From positions 1,184,501 through 1,248,500 of the forward strand of contig NC_082421.1 in assembly GCF_004011695.2 (NCBI RefSeq): DNA of 64,000 bases, in the 5' to 3' direction. The notes below the pieces were generated by a model, which saw only the letters and a list, made by a program, of their open reading frames with translations, ran no database searches and had not been told where the DNA came from. The stretch is from Ascochyta rabiei (taxonomy: Eukaryota; Ascomycota; Dothideomycetes; Pleosporales; Didymellaceae). Below, piece after piece: positions 23,889 through 34,842 of the stretch (positions within the stretch are counted from its first letter, which is position 1; the number at the start of each line of letters is the position of its first letter). A program made the translations under genes and the position numbers.

Positions 23889-24630
23889 ATGGCTTGGAGA
23901 TCCTCTGGCTCCTCCAACCAATCTCTCATCGACAACCTTGAGCAAAATGGGCTGATAGAGACAAAACGCGTCAAAGACGCCATGCTGCAGGTACTCCCCA
24001 CGACGATACTCGTATCGCGTCAGGGAGACTTGATCTCTGCGCCACAGCTAACACTTGCTGAAGGTCGACCGCGCGCACTATGCCCCGAGAAACCCCTACG
24101 ACGACAGACCACAGCCCATAGGCCACAAAGCCACCATCTCTGCACCACACATGCACGCAAACGCATGCGAGTCGCTGCTAGACTACCTGGAACCTGGCGC
24201 CAAGGTGCTCGACATAGGCTCGGGCTCAGGGTATCTTACAGCGGTGCTGGCGAACCTCGTTGGACCGAGTGGGAGAGTCGTGGGCATCGACCACATCCAG
24301 CCCCTTGTTGATATGGCCAACACCAACATGGCAAAATCAGAACAAGGGAGGAAGATGCTGGAGTCTGGCCAGGTCAGGTTTGTCACAGGAGACGGCCGGA
24401 AAGGGTGGGAAGAGGACGCGCCGTACGATGCTATACACGTTGGCGCCGCTGCTGCAGAGCACCACAAGGAGCTGACAGACCAGCTGAAAGCACCCGGACG
24501 GCTGTTCGTGCCCGTTTCTGATGGACCCAGCCAGCACATCTATGTTATCAACAAGAAGCAGGACGGCAGTATCGAGCAGAACATGCTTTACGGGGTGCAG
24601 TACGTGCCCTTGACCGACGCACCAGAGTAG
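23889..24630 (+). CDS. Protein-L-isoaspartate O-methyltransferase
   Basis: Two exons, 23889-23990 and 24064-24630, with a 73-bp phase-0 intron, encode 222 residues beginning MAWRSSGSSNQSLIDNLEQN. The SAM-binding motif I is VLDIGSGSGYLTAVLA (about residue 83), preceded by the family signature IGHKATISAPHMHA, which contacts the isoaspartyl peptide. GRVVGIDH (post I) and YDAIHVGAAA (motif II) follow in the usual order, and the length is typical. The enzyme methylates L-isoaspartyl residues in aged proteins so that they can return to L-aspartate. Longer upstream frames from 23669 overlap the leader and are not part of the family. Confidence 0.95.
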
Positions 24631-24985
24631 GTGCGAGACAGCGTTGCACCATAGCGTAGACACCTTCAACAGCATAAATCATGAATCAACTTGCGGTGAC
24701 CCCTCTTGCACTGCCTCCACAGCTACCAAGACACAGCACCCAGCCATTGCAGACTGAAGCACGCAGCCACGACGTAGCGCTAGCCACCGGCGCACAAATT
24801 CGGAGCTGGAGGCTTCCACCCAAGTCCAATCGCTTCGATCAATGGCGCTCAGGAGCTGGCCACCGCGCTATCCACCGCGCTATCCACCGCGTGGCTAGGG
24901 TGCAAGGTGCGCGGTGAGCAAGTAAGAGATGAATGACAGGCATAAAGATGCGAAAAGCATGAAGATGCTGGAGCAAAAAGATAAT

Positions 24986-25058
24986 AGCCCGACGTGGGGC
25001 TCGAACCCACAACCTTGAGATTAAGAGTCTCACGCGCTACCGATTGTGCCAGCCGGGC
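24986..25058 (-). tRNA. tRNA-Lys(CUU)
   Basis: Minus-strand 73-base cloverleaf without intron. The acceptor is GCCCGGC paired with GTCGGGC with one mismatch. The anticodon stem TGAGA/TCTCA encloses the loop CTCTTAA, so the anticodon is CUU. The T-loop reads GGTTCGAGCC. It lies between the 3' ends of the convergent methyltransferase and SHMT genes. Confidence 0.97.
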
Positions 25059-25607
25059 TGCTGTTGATGAAACCACGACAGGCGCTATATTATATATACT
25101 GCAGCTGAAGAAAGAGCATCGTGCATCTTCTCGCCGCGTCTCCTCGGCTCTGCTCTGCCGGAATGTCGAGGTGGTGCCGTGAAGACGTGTCGTGGGAGTG
25201 GCGTTTCATACCTCGGTTGTGTTGTGCGGGCTATTGCGGACGCGGATGGCGACGCTGCTATTTGGAAGCTGGATGGCTGTGAGGGTTGCGTGAGGTGAGT
25301 GAGGGGCTGCGAGATGAAGCAGGCAACGCTACCACTATTCACGTCCCGCCACGCGAACACGTTGGCAAGAATATATGATTCGTATTGAGTTGATCGTTGG
25401 TTAAGCATCGATCGCGCGGCCATGTGGGGCCTTGTTTCTACATAAACAGGGAGTATCATCACACTGTCATCCTTCCATGAACCCAAATCTGCGGGACATG
25501 TTGAATATTCGGCACCAACCGATCCACATCCATTCTTTTGTTGAAAACGCCGTCGTACGCCATGCCATTACAAGAACAAACATTACCCACGTCTGCCATC
25601 TGCAGAT
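25059..25607. other. Spacer between tRNA-Lys and SHMT 3' end
   Basis: No supported gene; the sequence near 25490-25607 is likely the 3' untranslated region of SHMT. Short frames here have no family features. Confidence 0.5.
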
Positions 25608-27122
25608 TTAGATGGGGAGAGGGAAGGTGACGGCCCAGGCGGCAATCTCCTTCTTCAGGTTCTTGATCTCCTCAACCTCGCCAGAGGTGACCTTGGCCTT
25701 GAAGTCCTTGAGCTTGTTGGCCTCCTTGGGGAGGTCGCCCTGGATCTGCTTGCACAGCTTGATGACGGTGTCAATGTAGTTGGCAATCTTCTTGAAGTCC
25801 TCCTCGCCGAGACCACGCGAGGTCATGGCAGGGGCGCCAATGCGGATACCCATGGGGGTGAGGGCAGACTTGTCACCAGGGGTGGTGTTCTTGTTGCAAG
25901 CAATGTTGACCTGCTCGAGGACAGCCTCCACACGGGCACCGTCAAGGTTCCAGGGCTTGAGGTCGATCAGGACCATGTGGTTGTCGGTACCGTTGGTGAC
26001 GAGCTTGAAGTCGAGCTCCTTGAAGGTGGTCTCGAGCTGCTTGGCGTTCTTGATGACTTGCTGCTGGTACAGCTTGAAGTCCTCGGTCTGGGCTTGCTTG
26101 AGGGCAACGGCGAGCGCAGTGATGGTGTGGTTGTGGGGTCCACCCTGGTGTCCGGGAAAGACAGAGAAGTTGATGGGGCCCTCGAGGTCGTAGAGGATGT
26201 CCTTGCCGGATTTGGCATCAGTCTTGCGGACACCCTTGCGGAAGAAGATCATGGCGCCACGGGGGCCACGGAGCGACTTGTGGGTGGTGGTGGTGACAAT
26301 GTCGCAGTAGGGGAAGGGCGACTTGTTGACGCCAGCGGCGACGAGACCAGAGATGTGGGCCATGTCCATCATGAGGTAGCAGCCGACCTTGTCGGCGATC
26401 TCGCGCATGCGGGCGTAGTCAATCTCGCGGCAGTAGGCAGAGGTACCGGCAACAAGGACCTTGGGGCGGTACATGAGAGCGTTCTGCTCGAGCTGGTCGT
26501 AGTCGATGAGACCAGTGTCGAGGTTGACGCGGTAGGGGAAGGTCTCGAAGTAGGTGGAAACGGCGGAAATCTTCCTCTGGGGTGTCTGGTAGCCGTGGGA
26601 CAAGTGGCCGCCGTGGGGCAGGTCAAGGCCCATGAGCCTCTCGTGAGGCCTCATGATGGCCTGGTAGACCTGGAGGTTGGCGGGAGAGCCAGACAAGCAC
26701 TGGACGTTGACGCCCCACTTCTCGTTGTCCAGACCGAAAGCCTCGAGGGCGCGCTTCTGGCAGAGGAGCTCGATGGCGTCGATGTGCTCGTTACCGCCGT
26801 AGTAACGGGCGCCGGGGTAGCCCTCAGAGTACTTGTTGGACATGGGCGAACCGAGCGCGTCAAAGACGGCGCGGGATGTGACGTTCTCCGAGGCGATGAG
26901 GAGGATGGACTCGCGCTGACGCTGGATCTCGCGTTCCTGTGCATTGTAAGTACATGGATATGCGTTGGCCTCATGCTCTGCATACCATGATCTGAGCGAC
27001 CTCATTGTCAGTGTCCACCAGGGACTTCTCCATGAGCTGTCATGAGTCAGTATCACTGTTGTTCATTCAGGTGCGGGGAAACCTACGTCCTGGTGGGACT
27101 TGGGGAGCGCGTAGTTGGACAT
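25608..27122 (-). CDS. Serine hydroxymethyltransferase, cytosolic type
   Basis: Three exons on the minus strand: 27122-27087, 27036-26986 and 26936-25608 (introns of 50 and 49 bp), giving 471 residues starting [22 protein letters not shown]. Two very short first exons precede one long exon. Signature segments are [39 protein letters not shown], and [14 protein letters not shown], whose Lys (near residue 247) binds pyridoxal phosphate as a Schiff base. The enzyme converts serine and tetrahydrofolate to glycine and methylene-tetrahydrofolate. No N-terminal presequence is seen, so the cytosolic form is inferred. Codon use is strongly biased towards C-ending codons, as in highly expressed fungal genes. 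Confidence 0.97.
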
Positions 27123-27926
27123 GGTGGATGAACTGATGTGGGGAGAACGAAACGAGGTTGAGGGAGGGGTAAAGTGGGATGGAGGGAACGAGTGAGAGTT
27201 TTCAGCTCTTGTCAGAGTACTGGATGGATAAAACCTCGTGCCACACGCCGCGCCTCCAACTTTTTTGGTGTCCCGCTTAGGCATAGCGCCACTTCACCTG
27301 CATACAACCCAGCCGATCATCGGCCATCAAATGCTCGTTCAAGTTGACCGTCCTGTTTTTCCAAGTCCAGCAAAGCCTCATCAAAGCCACTCATTGCCAG
27401 TCTTCGGGCTTGAGGGGTGGCTTTTCTGTTTGCGGTGTGAAGAATGAGCTTGCACGTTGCTCTGTCGTCGAAACGCTTCCCCGCGTTGGGGGCGCGAGGA
27501 TTTTCCGGATGCATCGATGACTTCACGAGTGTAGTGCGACGCTTCATGTGCGATTGAAGGCCAAGGCGAAGCAATTGACAAGTAAGCGATGTGATATCAG
27601 GAGAAGTTTGTTGTTCCATACGACGTTTTCATTCTTGTTCCGTCGTTTACTACATAAATACAGTCAGTCCATCAATGCGTTCCTTTCCACCAGTCGTTCC
27701 ATTCGTCTGGTCTTATTCCGCGCTCAAGTCGCAGTTTGCCAGAGGTCGATGCAGAAGTCCGCCCAACGCCAGAAAAAAATGCAAAAAATGTCGTTCTGAA
27801 GCGTCGCATCGCCAAAAGGGGTATGTAGTCGAAAGCCAAGTAAGCCTGGCGCAAAATACAATGCCAGCAACAGTCGTCTCCTCTAGTCATTACTTCTTCC
27901 CATCATCTATCTTCGTGGCGAGCCGC
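27123..27926. other. SHMT promoter and FIG1 3' region
   Basis: No supported gene in about 800 bp. Short frames (27317-27619 minus, 27591-27980 plus) lack recognisable features. The stretch next to 27122 must include the SHMT promoter and leader. Confidence 0.5.
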
Positions 27927-28835
27927 TTAGTCGTCGGTCAAGCGGTCGAGAACGACTATGCTTATGATCATAACGAGTAACCCTATGGTTACTATTATAA
28001 GCAGGACAAAGCCGAACCACCCGAGTACCATGGCCGATGTGCCAACACCGGACTTTACGCTCCCGTTTCCTAGATCTTGTGCTATTGTAGCTGCGGCGAC
28101 GGACGCAGTATGTTGCCACAGCACAGAAACAAGAACAAAGATGGATGAGATGAAGATGAGGGCCAGAGCCACTTGCGACACGGGTCTCGACGGGAAGGGC
28201 TTGACGTCGACATCGGAGCCTGTGCGCTCATCTCTCTCCTCGTGCCACCCAGGGAAAGTTGCAAGCAGGACGAAGGTGAAGAAGGCGAGAATGATGGCGA
28301 CGATGAGGAGGTATGGAAAGACGACGGCATCCTTGAAGGTAGCTGCGACCCACACAAGGTTGAGCGGGTCCTGGTCTACCGACAGGTTGTCGACGAGGGC
28401 AGTGGCGTTGTTGGAGCAGATGTAGCCCCCACCATCGCGGTTGATGCAGATGCCGAAGTATCCTACGCGGACACCGAGCTGGGCGTTACCGACAATGTTT
28501 GCGATGGCTTGTGTGACGCCAGGATCGACTTGTTCGGTTGAGTATGCGGGTGTGTACTTTTCGTACCACAGCGAGATGAGAAAGATGCCGGGGATGAGGG
28601 GCGATGTGGAGGAGCAGCCTGCCAATAACAACGCTGCGAAGTGTCAGTGTCTGACATTCCCCGCTGATTTGCCTGCGCTTACATAGTAGGATGACAGCCA
28701 CAGCGATCAAGATCATGAGCACATGGTGGAATCCGAGGAACGGTATGATGCCTGTGGCATTGTTAGCCTCCCTTCCTTCTTCCAAGACAGCGTGTGCGCA
28801 CGTTGCATGCTGACCGCGAACCTGAGGCCTGCCAT
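27927..28835 (-). CDS. FIG1: Fig1-family Ca2+ regulator and membrane-fusion protein
   Basis: Three exons on the minus strand: 28835-28802, 28751-28683 and 28633-27927, giving 269 residues. Introns are 50 and 49 bp, with a CTAAC branch point in the first. The N-terminus is MAGLRFAVSMQRIIPFLGFHH, followed by membrane segment VLMILIAVAVILLSLLLAG and the family signature GCSSTSPLIPGIFLISLWY. A loop with GYFGICI and GYICSNN Cys residues follows, then three further membrane segments (VFPYLLIVAIILAFFTFVLL, VALALIFISSIFVLVSVLW, VLGWFGFVLLIIVTIGLLV). Fig1 proteins act in low-affinity calcium uptake and cell fusion during mating and in hyphal growth. The start is the weakest part: MQR eleven codons later is an alternative in the same exon. 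Confidence 0.85.
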
Positions 28836-29803
28836 GATATGATGGCTGTGTCTCTCCTTCAAGAATGCGCGTGCACTGTCTCACTCCAATAGAGCCTGCG
28901 CCCCCAAAGGGCCGGGCAAGACGGTCGGCGGAATGCACTCAGACGTCGAGTCTGCGCAAGCGATTGGCGTGGTCCCAAGGCTCGACGGCGTGGTCCCAAC
29001 AAGGATTGTCGGCGCGGTCCCAAGAAGGATTGTCGGCGCGGTCCCAACGAGGCTCGTCGGCGTGGTCGAGGGAGCGGAACCTGGGTCGTTTCGATGTTCT
29101 CGACTACCACGTGTGGGGAGCTTGTGCAGCTCTGGTAGGAATGTGCTTCTGCCCTGTGTGCAGCGAGTGTCAGAATCCCTTGGATGGGAGGAATGTTCGA
29201 GAGTGGGGAGTGGGTAGCTTAGAATGTGTTTTTGCTTGCGCCTGCAGATGCGAGTACTTTGCTGTCTGGAAATGCGTGAGGTTGGGTGGGGGGGCTGGAG
29301 GTGGCTGGTTGTTTACTTTAGCGCGGCTCCATGGCAACCACGGCGTACAGGAACGTCATTCCAGCCCGCGTCGCCCTGGGGTCGAGCCAATCACCCGGAC
29401 TCGGAGATTTCTTCACGGCGCACTTTCAATCTTGTTCCTGCAGGGCCGCGCGAAAGCTGGCGCCCGTGGTGACACATGCCAGCCTCCTGCTTTTTGTGCG
29501 CAACGTGGCAGCGTGCAGAGGGCGCCAAAGTTAAGATTGCGCAGACCGCCAGCTCGAGCAGCCCCTCAGCATGGCGACGCTCTCGAGTGCGCTCCACCGC
29601 TGGACTCCGCAGAGCCTAGAGGGAGCACGCCGCCGGTGGTGGAGCTCTCCGCAGATTTACAGTCCCACCACGGCAGCCTCACGGATTTCGTCCTCTCGAC
29701 TCTCCCTACCGCTCTTGGCACGGACTGCGACACTGCGATCCTCACAACGCGCACGGGCGCACACTGTACAAAACAGGTGTTGCATTGGCTATAGTCGAAC
29801 ATG
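28836..29803. other. GC-rich spacer with a small minisatellite
   Basis: About 970 bp between FIG1 and the dioxygenase gene. The 309-codon plus-strand frame at 28865-29794 is low in complexity and has no family pattern; I regard it as chance in GC-rich sequence. The FIG1 promoter should lie near 28840-28960. Confidence 0.5.
28966..29068 (+). repeat. Minisatellite, about 24-bp unit
   Basis: Four to five head-to-tail units beginning GGCGYGGTCCCAA, each 24 bp (the first 21 bp), differing at a few bases. The last unit is cut short. Confidence 0.85.
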
Positions 29804-31018
29804 CTAATATGCGCGCATGGGCTTCATCCAAGCCTGCTCAGCAGCCTGAGCACTTTTCGTAGGCTCATACGTGCGCAGCGGTTTGGTCCAGGCCTCTTCG
29901 GAAGCGCCCTCTCCTGGCCCTTTCGGCGGTGCGCTGCTCGCGAGGTTGCACTGCCTGAAAATCCGGACCTCGTCAGGCGCAAAGGCACCAACCACACTGT
30001 GAAGGGTGCCCTGGTTGTTAAACAAGACCATGTCGCCCTCCTCCCAATCATGGCAGTACACCAGCTCAGGCGCTATGCCCGGTCGCTGTAGTCGATACAC
30101 AATATCCCGTGCTACCTTCAAGTCACCGATGACCGATCCATCCCTGAGATGCAGTCTACGCACCGCAGACGGATGGACTTGTAGAGCGAGCTGCCCTGTG
30201 ACTGGGTTCTTCCAGCACATAGGAAGCTTAATGATCTTCGACTCTTCAACATCCGGCAGTTCGCTCGCTGGTAGCTCCAAGCCATCCGATTCCAATCCCA
30301 GGCCCGTCGACCTCGACTTCGCACTTGACATCCAGATGTAAGGGTGCGCTGCATATTCGACCTTGGTCGTCCGCGCAAACTCCTTGTCGCTCTCCGACAG
30401 GATATCATACATTGTGTATCCAGATACGAATGCCGTTGTACCGAGCGGAACCTGCAGCTCGTCTCCCGTTCCATCATCGTACCGCAACGTCTGCGTTCGT
30501 CCTTTTGGTACTTGAACAGCCATGAGCGAAGTAACGCGTGGTGGTTGCAGATCATACAGAGCAGCATCCATGTGCCAGCGGTAGAATCGTGTAAACTCCA
30601 GGTCCTCTGCTTCTGGGACTGCCGTCTTGTGGAATGTCTTGTGGTGTGGATGCTTGAGCGTGATATCTTCGAGACCCTCGAACGCCTTGACGAAGCCGTT
30701 GCCGATCACTTGAACTTGGGGTTGGTGTGGAATGGTTTTGAGATCTGGGTGGAGGATGCTGCGCTTTGCGTCAAGCGTCTTGCCATGACCATAGCCGGAT
30801 GACGATGAATCGAATCGTTGTGTGAGCTCAAACTGTGCTTTTGGAGTGGCGTGGGCTTGCTTCTTCAGGACAAGGACCGAGTGGGTGTATAGTCCATCGT
30901 GAATGATTTTCCAATCTTCTTCACTCAACTTGTTGACGTCGAGGTTAGTGGCGACAGCACCAATGTTGCGACGCGAATTGGCTGAGCGAGCGACAGGAGT
31001 GATTTGTATCGACGACAT
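29804..31018 (-). CDS. xanA: Xanthine dioxygenase, Fe(II)/2-oxoglutarate dependent
   Basis: Single-exon 404-residue protein of the TauD/TfdA superfamily. The metal triad is at His149 and Asp151 (FYRWHMDAALYDLQPP) and His340 (LFNNQGTLHSVVGAF). To my knowledge these are the same numbers reported for Aspergillus nidulans XanA. An Arg-containing DEVRIFRQC segment follows the last His, where 2-oxoglutarate is bound in this family. XanA proteins convert xanthine to uric acid with 2-oxoglutarate and oxygen, an alternative to molybdenum xanthine dehydrogenase in purine use. No other purine gene is adjacent. The C-terminus ends with two similar short segments (AWTKPLRTYEP and AWMKPMRAY). Confidence 0.88.
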   Translation of the reverse strand: MSSIQITPVARSANSRRNIGAVATNLDVNKLSEEDWKIIHDGLYTHSVLVLKKQAHATPKAQFELTQRFDSSSSGYGHGKTLDAKRSILHPDLKTIPHQPQVQVIGNGFVKAFEGLEDITLKHPHHKTFHKTAVPEAEDLEFTRFYRWHMDAALYDLQPPRVTSLMAVQVPKGRTQTLRYDDGTGDELQVPLGTTAFVSGYTMYDILSESDKEFARTTKVEYAAHPYIWMSSAKSRSTGLGLESDGLELPASELPDVEESKIIKLPMCWKNPVTGQLALQVHPSAVRRLHLRDGSVIGDLKVARDIVYRLQRPGIAPELVYCHDWEEGDMVLFNNQGTLHSVVGAFAPDEVRIFRQCNLASSAPPKGPGEGASEEAWTKPLRTYEPTKSAQAAEQAWMKPMRAY

Positions 31019-32089
31019 GGTGAAGAATCGAGACGTGTGAGTTTGCTGTAGTCTACTGACGTGAACTTGTCCAATACTTATCCCTCAACCTACCTGTACG
31101 TGATGACACCTACCATTCATTCATGGTCTCGGATACTGCCGACATCCTTATCAGGATCGGGTACCGCAGACACATCTCCGCTCTTCGCCACTTCGGCCGG
31201 CAGCCTGCGAGTCAGGAGGTGCCCGTAGCAAGCACGCACGGCTCCGTTCCCGTGGTAGCATGCAGGAACGTGTGCGCGTCTAGACATGTCTTGTTGGGGG
31301 GGGGGAGACCTTTTCGGTTGCGAGTGTCCGGGGCTGGCTGCGAGATCAGTGGCACCGGCAATGGCCGACACAAAGCACGCAAGGCGCGTCTCACTTAATG
31401 TTACAAGCTCATAGGGTGAAAGCAAGATAGGTTAGTCAACATTTCGCAAAGTGTTGGCTGAGGTGGGAGATACCAGATATCACGATACCCATTACCTAAC
31501 AAGCACTAGAGCCCACTCGGCAAAGCGGAAGGCGGCACTCGCCATTTAGACTGCCCACGAACTTCCCCGCAAGATACCAGGTCCTCAGATCAGCGCACTC
31601 ACCAGTCTGCAGGAAACATTTTGTAATGTCAACATTGGTGAGGATGCTATGATAGACCTGAGCACCCTGGCCCAGACTAATTTCTGACGTCGTAAGAGCC
31701 AACCACGTCACCGCAATGGGCCATTTGGAGGATTCAATGTCATCCTTGCAAGGGACTTGTTTAGACTGCCGCCCGTTGCTGCAGTCCTCTATTCAGCACG
31801 CAAAAGACGAAGTCTATCCCATTGTTCCAAGCTAACAAACGTGCCTACTGTGATTACTTCAGACAGGCCTTTGAAGCCAAGCCGCTGACAATGCTCTGAG
31901 CTTTCTCAGAGTCATCAATGAGTAATGTCAGCCGTGTCAGGCCGGAGTAGTGGTGGGGGAGAAGGAAGGAAGGGTCGTGACTTTGCTGGGGACACCAACC
32001 TAGGCAACGGTAAAGAACACCATTCAGGGTGGCGGATCAAGGCCGGAAAACCTAAGCAGCCAAGCAGCCGTCTTCCAGAAGGTCGGCGG

Positions 32090-32128
32090 CGGCGGCGGCG
32101 GCAGCAGCAGCAGCAGCACTACCGGCAA
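32090..32128 (+). repeat. GGC/GCA trinucleotide run
   Basis: A short CGG run followed by GCA repeats inside a spacer, giving Arg then Gln in one frame. Confidence 0.8.
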
Positions 32129-32278
32129 CATCACCAGCAGCACCGAATCTCCAAGCAGGTCAAGAAAATACGGGTGTTAGCCGAAGCCTCGAGGCTTCTG
32201 GGAATGAAGACGCTGCTTCCTAAAGTATTTGAACGAAATATTTGTTAAAGTTGAAACAAAAGAGGAGACGAGGATGAC

Positions 32279-32408
32279 AAACACTACGAAAACCACAAAG
32301 ACCACAAAGACTACAACAACAAAGAAGACAACAACAAAGAAGACAAGAACAAAGAAGACAACAACAAAGAAGGCAACAACAGAGAAGACAACAACAAAGA
32401 AGACGAAA
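32279..32408 (+). repeat. ACAAAGAAG-type low-complexity repeat
   Basis: Imperfect 9-15 bp units rich in ACA, AAG and GAC, encoding Thr/Lys in one frame. The same tract read on the minus strand gives Cys/Leu-rich peptides. I take both as repeat artefacts. Confidence 0.85.
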
Positions 32409-33065
32409 ATTAAGCCTAATAAGCTTGGTAAGCTTGTTTAGGCGGACGACCTTGTACCCGGTAGAGACAAGGAGGAGGAAGGAGAAGAGATGCCAGAAGA
32501 CGAGATCGAAGACGACAAGGAGCAGTTCTAGCTTATAGGCAAATATCATTATCAGCTGAATGTCATCAACAAGGGCCTCACGAGCAAGAAGGAAGGCAAG
32601 ACTCGGGTCTAACTTGATTATGTACGTAACCTGGAAGAGCGGAGACAAGAAGGCTGACTGATTAGAGACCAACTAAGCCACAACGCACCTGCTGTCTTCT
32701 GGTTCTCTTTAACAGTTAGCACATGCCACAAACAGCTTAGCAACTAACTACCTTAAAAGGTTCCACGAGAAGGCTGGATAAGCTAAGATAATTGCTGACA
32801 TCAAGGGATCTTTTATTAACATTCATCAGAACGCCGAGATCGCTGTCTGCACTCGTTCACTATATACACTTATTATTCGTCTTGGCTCTTCCTAGACATT
32901 CATTCATACGCTCCTCCAGACCCCCTCCATACTTCCGTCTACAATCCAAATCGATGATCCATTTATTAATGCCATTGTTGACCCCTCATGTCACCAGCCG
33001 GCCTGAGACTTCCTCTGTCCTCTACTAACCAATCAAAACGCACAGCACAAGCAGAGCAGCAGTGA

Positions 33066-33404
33066 TTATTTACCATAGAACATCTTCTTCTTCAAATCAT
33101 GATAGCCCGAAGATCCCATCCAAGCAGCCATCTTATTCACCAGGACCTCACGCGGTTCCTCCTCCTCCGGTTCCTCCTCCTCCGGTTCCTCGGCCGACGC
33201 GACCTTGTTCTCCTTCGTAACTGCTGAGGCTTTTCTCTTTCTCGGTACAGAGGTACCACGTTCGCAGGCGCGCCGCGCAAGTAAGGTTTCGTTGTAGAAC
33301 CCCCGGGGTTTGCTGCGCGGACGTAGACGAGCGGATGAGCGGGGTGCAGACTTGGCTCGCTTGCTGGGGTTGATGCGCTTACGGTCGCTGGTTTCAATGG
33401 TCAT
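33066..33404 (-). CDS. Small hypothetical protein, 112 residues
   Basis: Open frame starting MTIETSDRKRINPSKRAK, basic and Arg/Ser-rich to residue 65, then an acidic EEPEEEEPEEEEP run encoded by a short repeat, and a C-terminus with KMAAWMGSSGYHDLKKKMFYGK character. I recognise no family. The charged layout suggests a nuclear or nucleic-acid-associated protein if it is real, but low complexity could keep such a frame open by chance. It lies downstream of the peroxidase gene on the same strand. Confidence 0.3.
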   Translation of the reverse strand: MTIETSDRKRINPSKRAKSAPRSSARLRPRSKPRGFYNETLLARRACERGTSVPRKRKASAVTKENKVASAEEPEEEEPEEEEPREVLVNKMAAWMGSSGYHDLKKKMFYGK

Positions 33405-33895
33405 GGTGAGTGGATGTATAGGTTTTGGTTGGGTTGTAATGTGGTGTTGGGTTGAGGTTGGAGGGTACAGGCGGAGGAGAGCTAATGTAGATATTGGTGA
33501 GGGCTGGTGGACAATGGCGAAGGGGGAGGGTGGCGGAGCTGCGGATATACAATGGTGTCACTGTCAAAGAGAAGAAATTGGTTGAACTGAAGCATTTTGT
33601 TGTTCCTGGCGTAAGATTGTAGCACAATGTCGAATCGTCAAAGGCGGATGAAGTTGTCTGGAGTTTTGCGAGACACGCAACCAAGTTGAACAAAACAGTC
33701 GATTGCAATAGCATCGAAGACACTGTGTGTTCTTTGTCTACTTTGTGGACTCTTTCCGTGTTCACAAATAGCAATGCTACTGTTGCTCCAGTTAAAACGA
33801 CGTACAAAGTCTGGAGTTCAAGCGTTCATCCCGCGAATAGAATGTACGAACTTTCTCGCAGCTGGAGCCAACAAGAAATCGAAACTCGTTTAGCT
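33405..33895. other. Spacer downstream of the peroxidase gene
   Basis: About 490 bp with no supported gene; includes the likely 3' untranslated region of the peroxidase gene and possible promoter of the small hypothetical gene. Confidence 0.45.
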
Positions 33896-34842
33896 TCACT
33901 GCTCCTTCACCTTCTTCAAGACACCCAACTCGACCGGCAACACCGTACCATTGAACGCAGCCATAGTGAGTCCATACCGAGATCGAACGCGAGGTTCCCA
34001 GTCGTCTGAGAACCGTTCTTCAGTCAGCATGGGCCTAAGGTCATCGATGCGACCACCAAAAATGGTGAGCATCGTAGACGAGCTAGGAAACCGAGTCAGT
34101 GCCCGCTGTCGTTAGATTCAACACGCCGAAGCACACTTACTTTGCGCTTCCGAACATATTATGGAACAAGCTTTCAGAGTACTTGGAATTCTCCACTCTC
34201 GCCTCGCTCCTCCTCTTCGCCAGCTGCCTACTCAAATCCTTCTTTGTCAATAGCACTGCACCGTCCTCCCCCTTCCCAGTTGCAGCGCTTAATAACTCCT
34301 CTACCAGCTGTGAGTCTGGCTTACCCTGACCAGGCACCAGCGCTACATCTCGCCTCGTCAGGCTCGCATCATGCTCGATGGCGTTGTGCTTGCTCAACTC
34401 GGCCAAATCGAATGCATCAGTCCAATACGAACGGCCGAGGAAATTAGCGGCGAAGTTAGGCACAAAGAAACAGAACGATGGCGCGAAGTTGAAGGTCTGC
34501 CGCACAGTGGTGTTGAGGTCGCGGAAGGTGATATTCTTGCCGTTGTGTGGGAGGATACCATGGTTTGCCCTAGGTTTGTTAGATTTCGAGTCACGAAGAG
34601 AAAGACGACAGGTGGTGTTGGAACACATACATTGCGTTTAGCATCGGACACGCTGATCGAGAGTCACCTTCGCGTGGAGGCGTATATTCTGGCCATTTCC
34701 CCGCGTGACCTGGTATGCCTGCGGCAATCACTTTGTTGGGTGGATGTGCTGGGAGCAGGAGATTGGCTAGAAAGAGGCCAAAGTCCCATGTCATGACAGA
34801 CAGGTCAACCAATAGTTTTGTGGTCTTCTGTGTGAGACTCAT
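33896..34842 (-). CDS. Heme-thiolate (chloroperoxidase-like) peroxidase, short type
   Basis: Three exons on the minus strand: 34842-34631, 34569-34141 and 34082-33896 (introns 61 and 58 bp), giving 275 residues. The proximal heme ligand motif is SRSACPMLNAMANHGILPHNG, formed across the first intron. The acid-base motif is EHDASLTRRD, with the Glu, His and Asp characteristic of the family. The end, ERFSDDWEPRVRSRYGL followed by NGTVLPVELG, is the usual C-terminal signature. These enzymes use peroxide for halogenation or oxygenation of varied substrates. The N-terminus has a hydrophobic stretch (about 17-33) but not a clean signal peptide, so it may be secreted or membrane-anchored; uncertain. 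Substrate unknown. Confidence 0.85.

Larger units (their letters stand above)
31019..33065. other. Two-kilobase spacer with decayed and low-complexity sequence
   Basis: No supported gene. About 31019-31150 should hold the xanA promoter. A C/T-run (plus-strand poly-G) lies at 31297-31306. Sequence from about 31900 to 32800 is simple-sequence rich and contains broken coding-like runs with many stops, possibly an old transposon remnant; I could not identify a family. Confidence 0.4.

Noticed and set aside
25977..26990. 337-codon plus-strand frame
   Set aside because: It is the antisense shadow of the SHMT gene, which has clear family motifs and strong codon bias.
28865..29794. 309-codon plus-strand frame
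   Set aside because: It has no domain pattern, includes a minisatellite, and sits in GC-rich spacer.
34371..34796. 141-codon plus-strand frame
   Set aside because: It is antisense to the peroxidase gene, whose exons give a full family match.
27927..34842. FIG1, xanA and the heme-thiolate peroxidase as a metabolic gene cluster
   Set aside because: There is no backbone synthase, transporter or regulator, and the spacers are long; the three have unrelated family roles.
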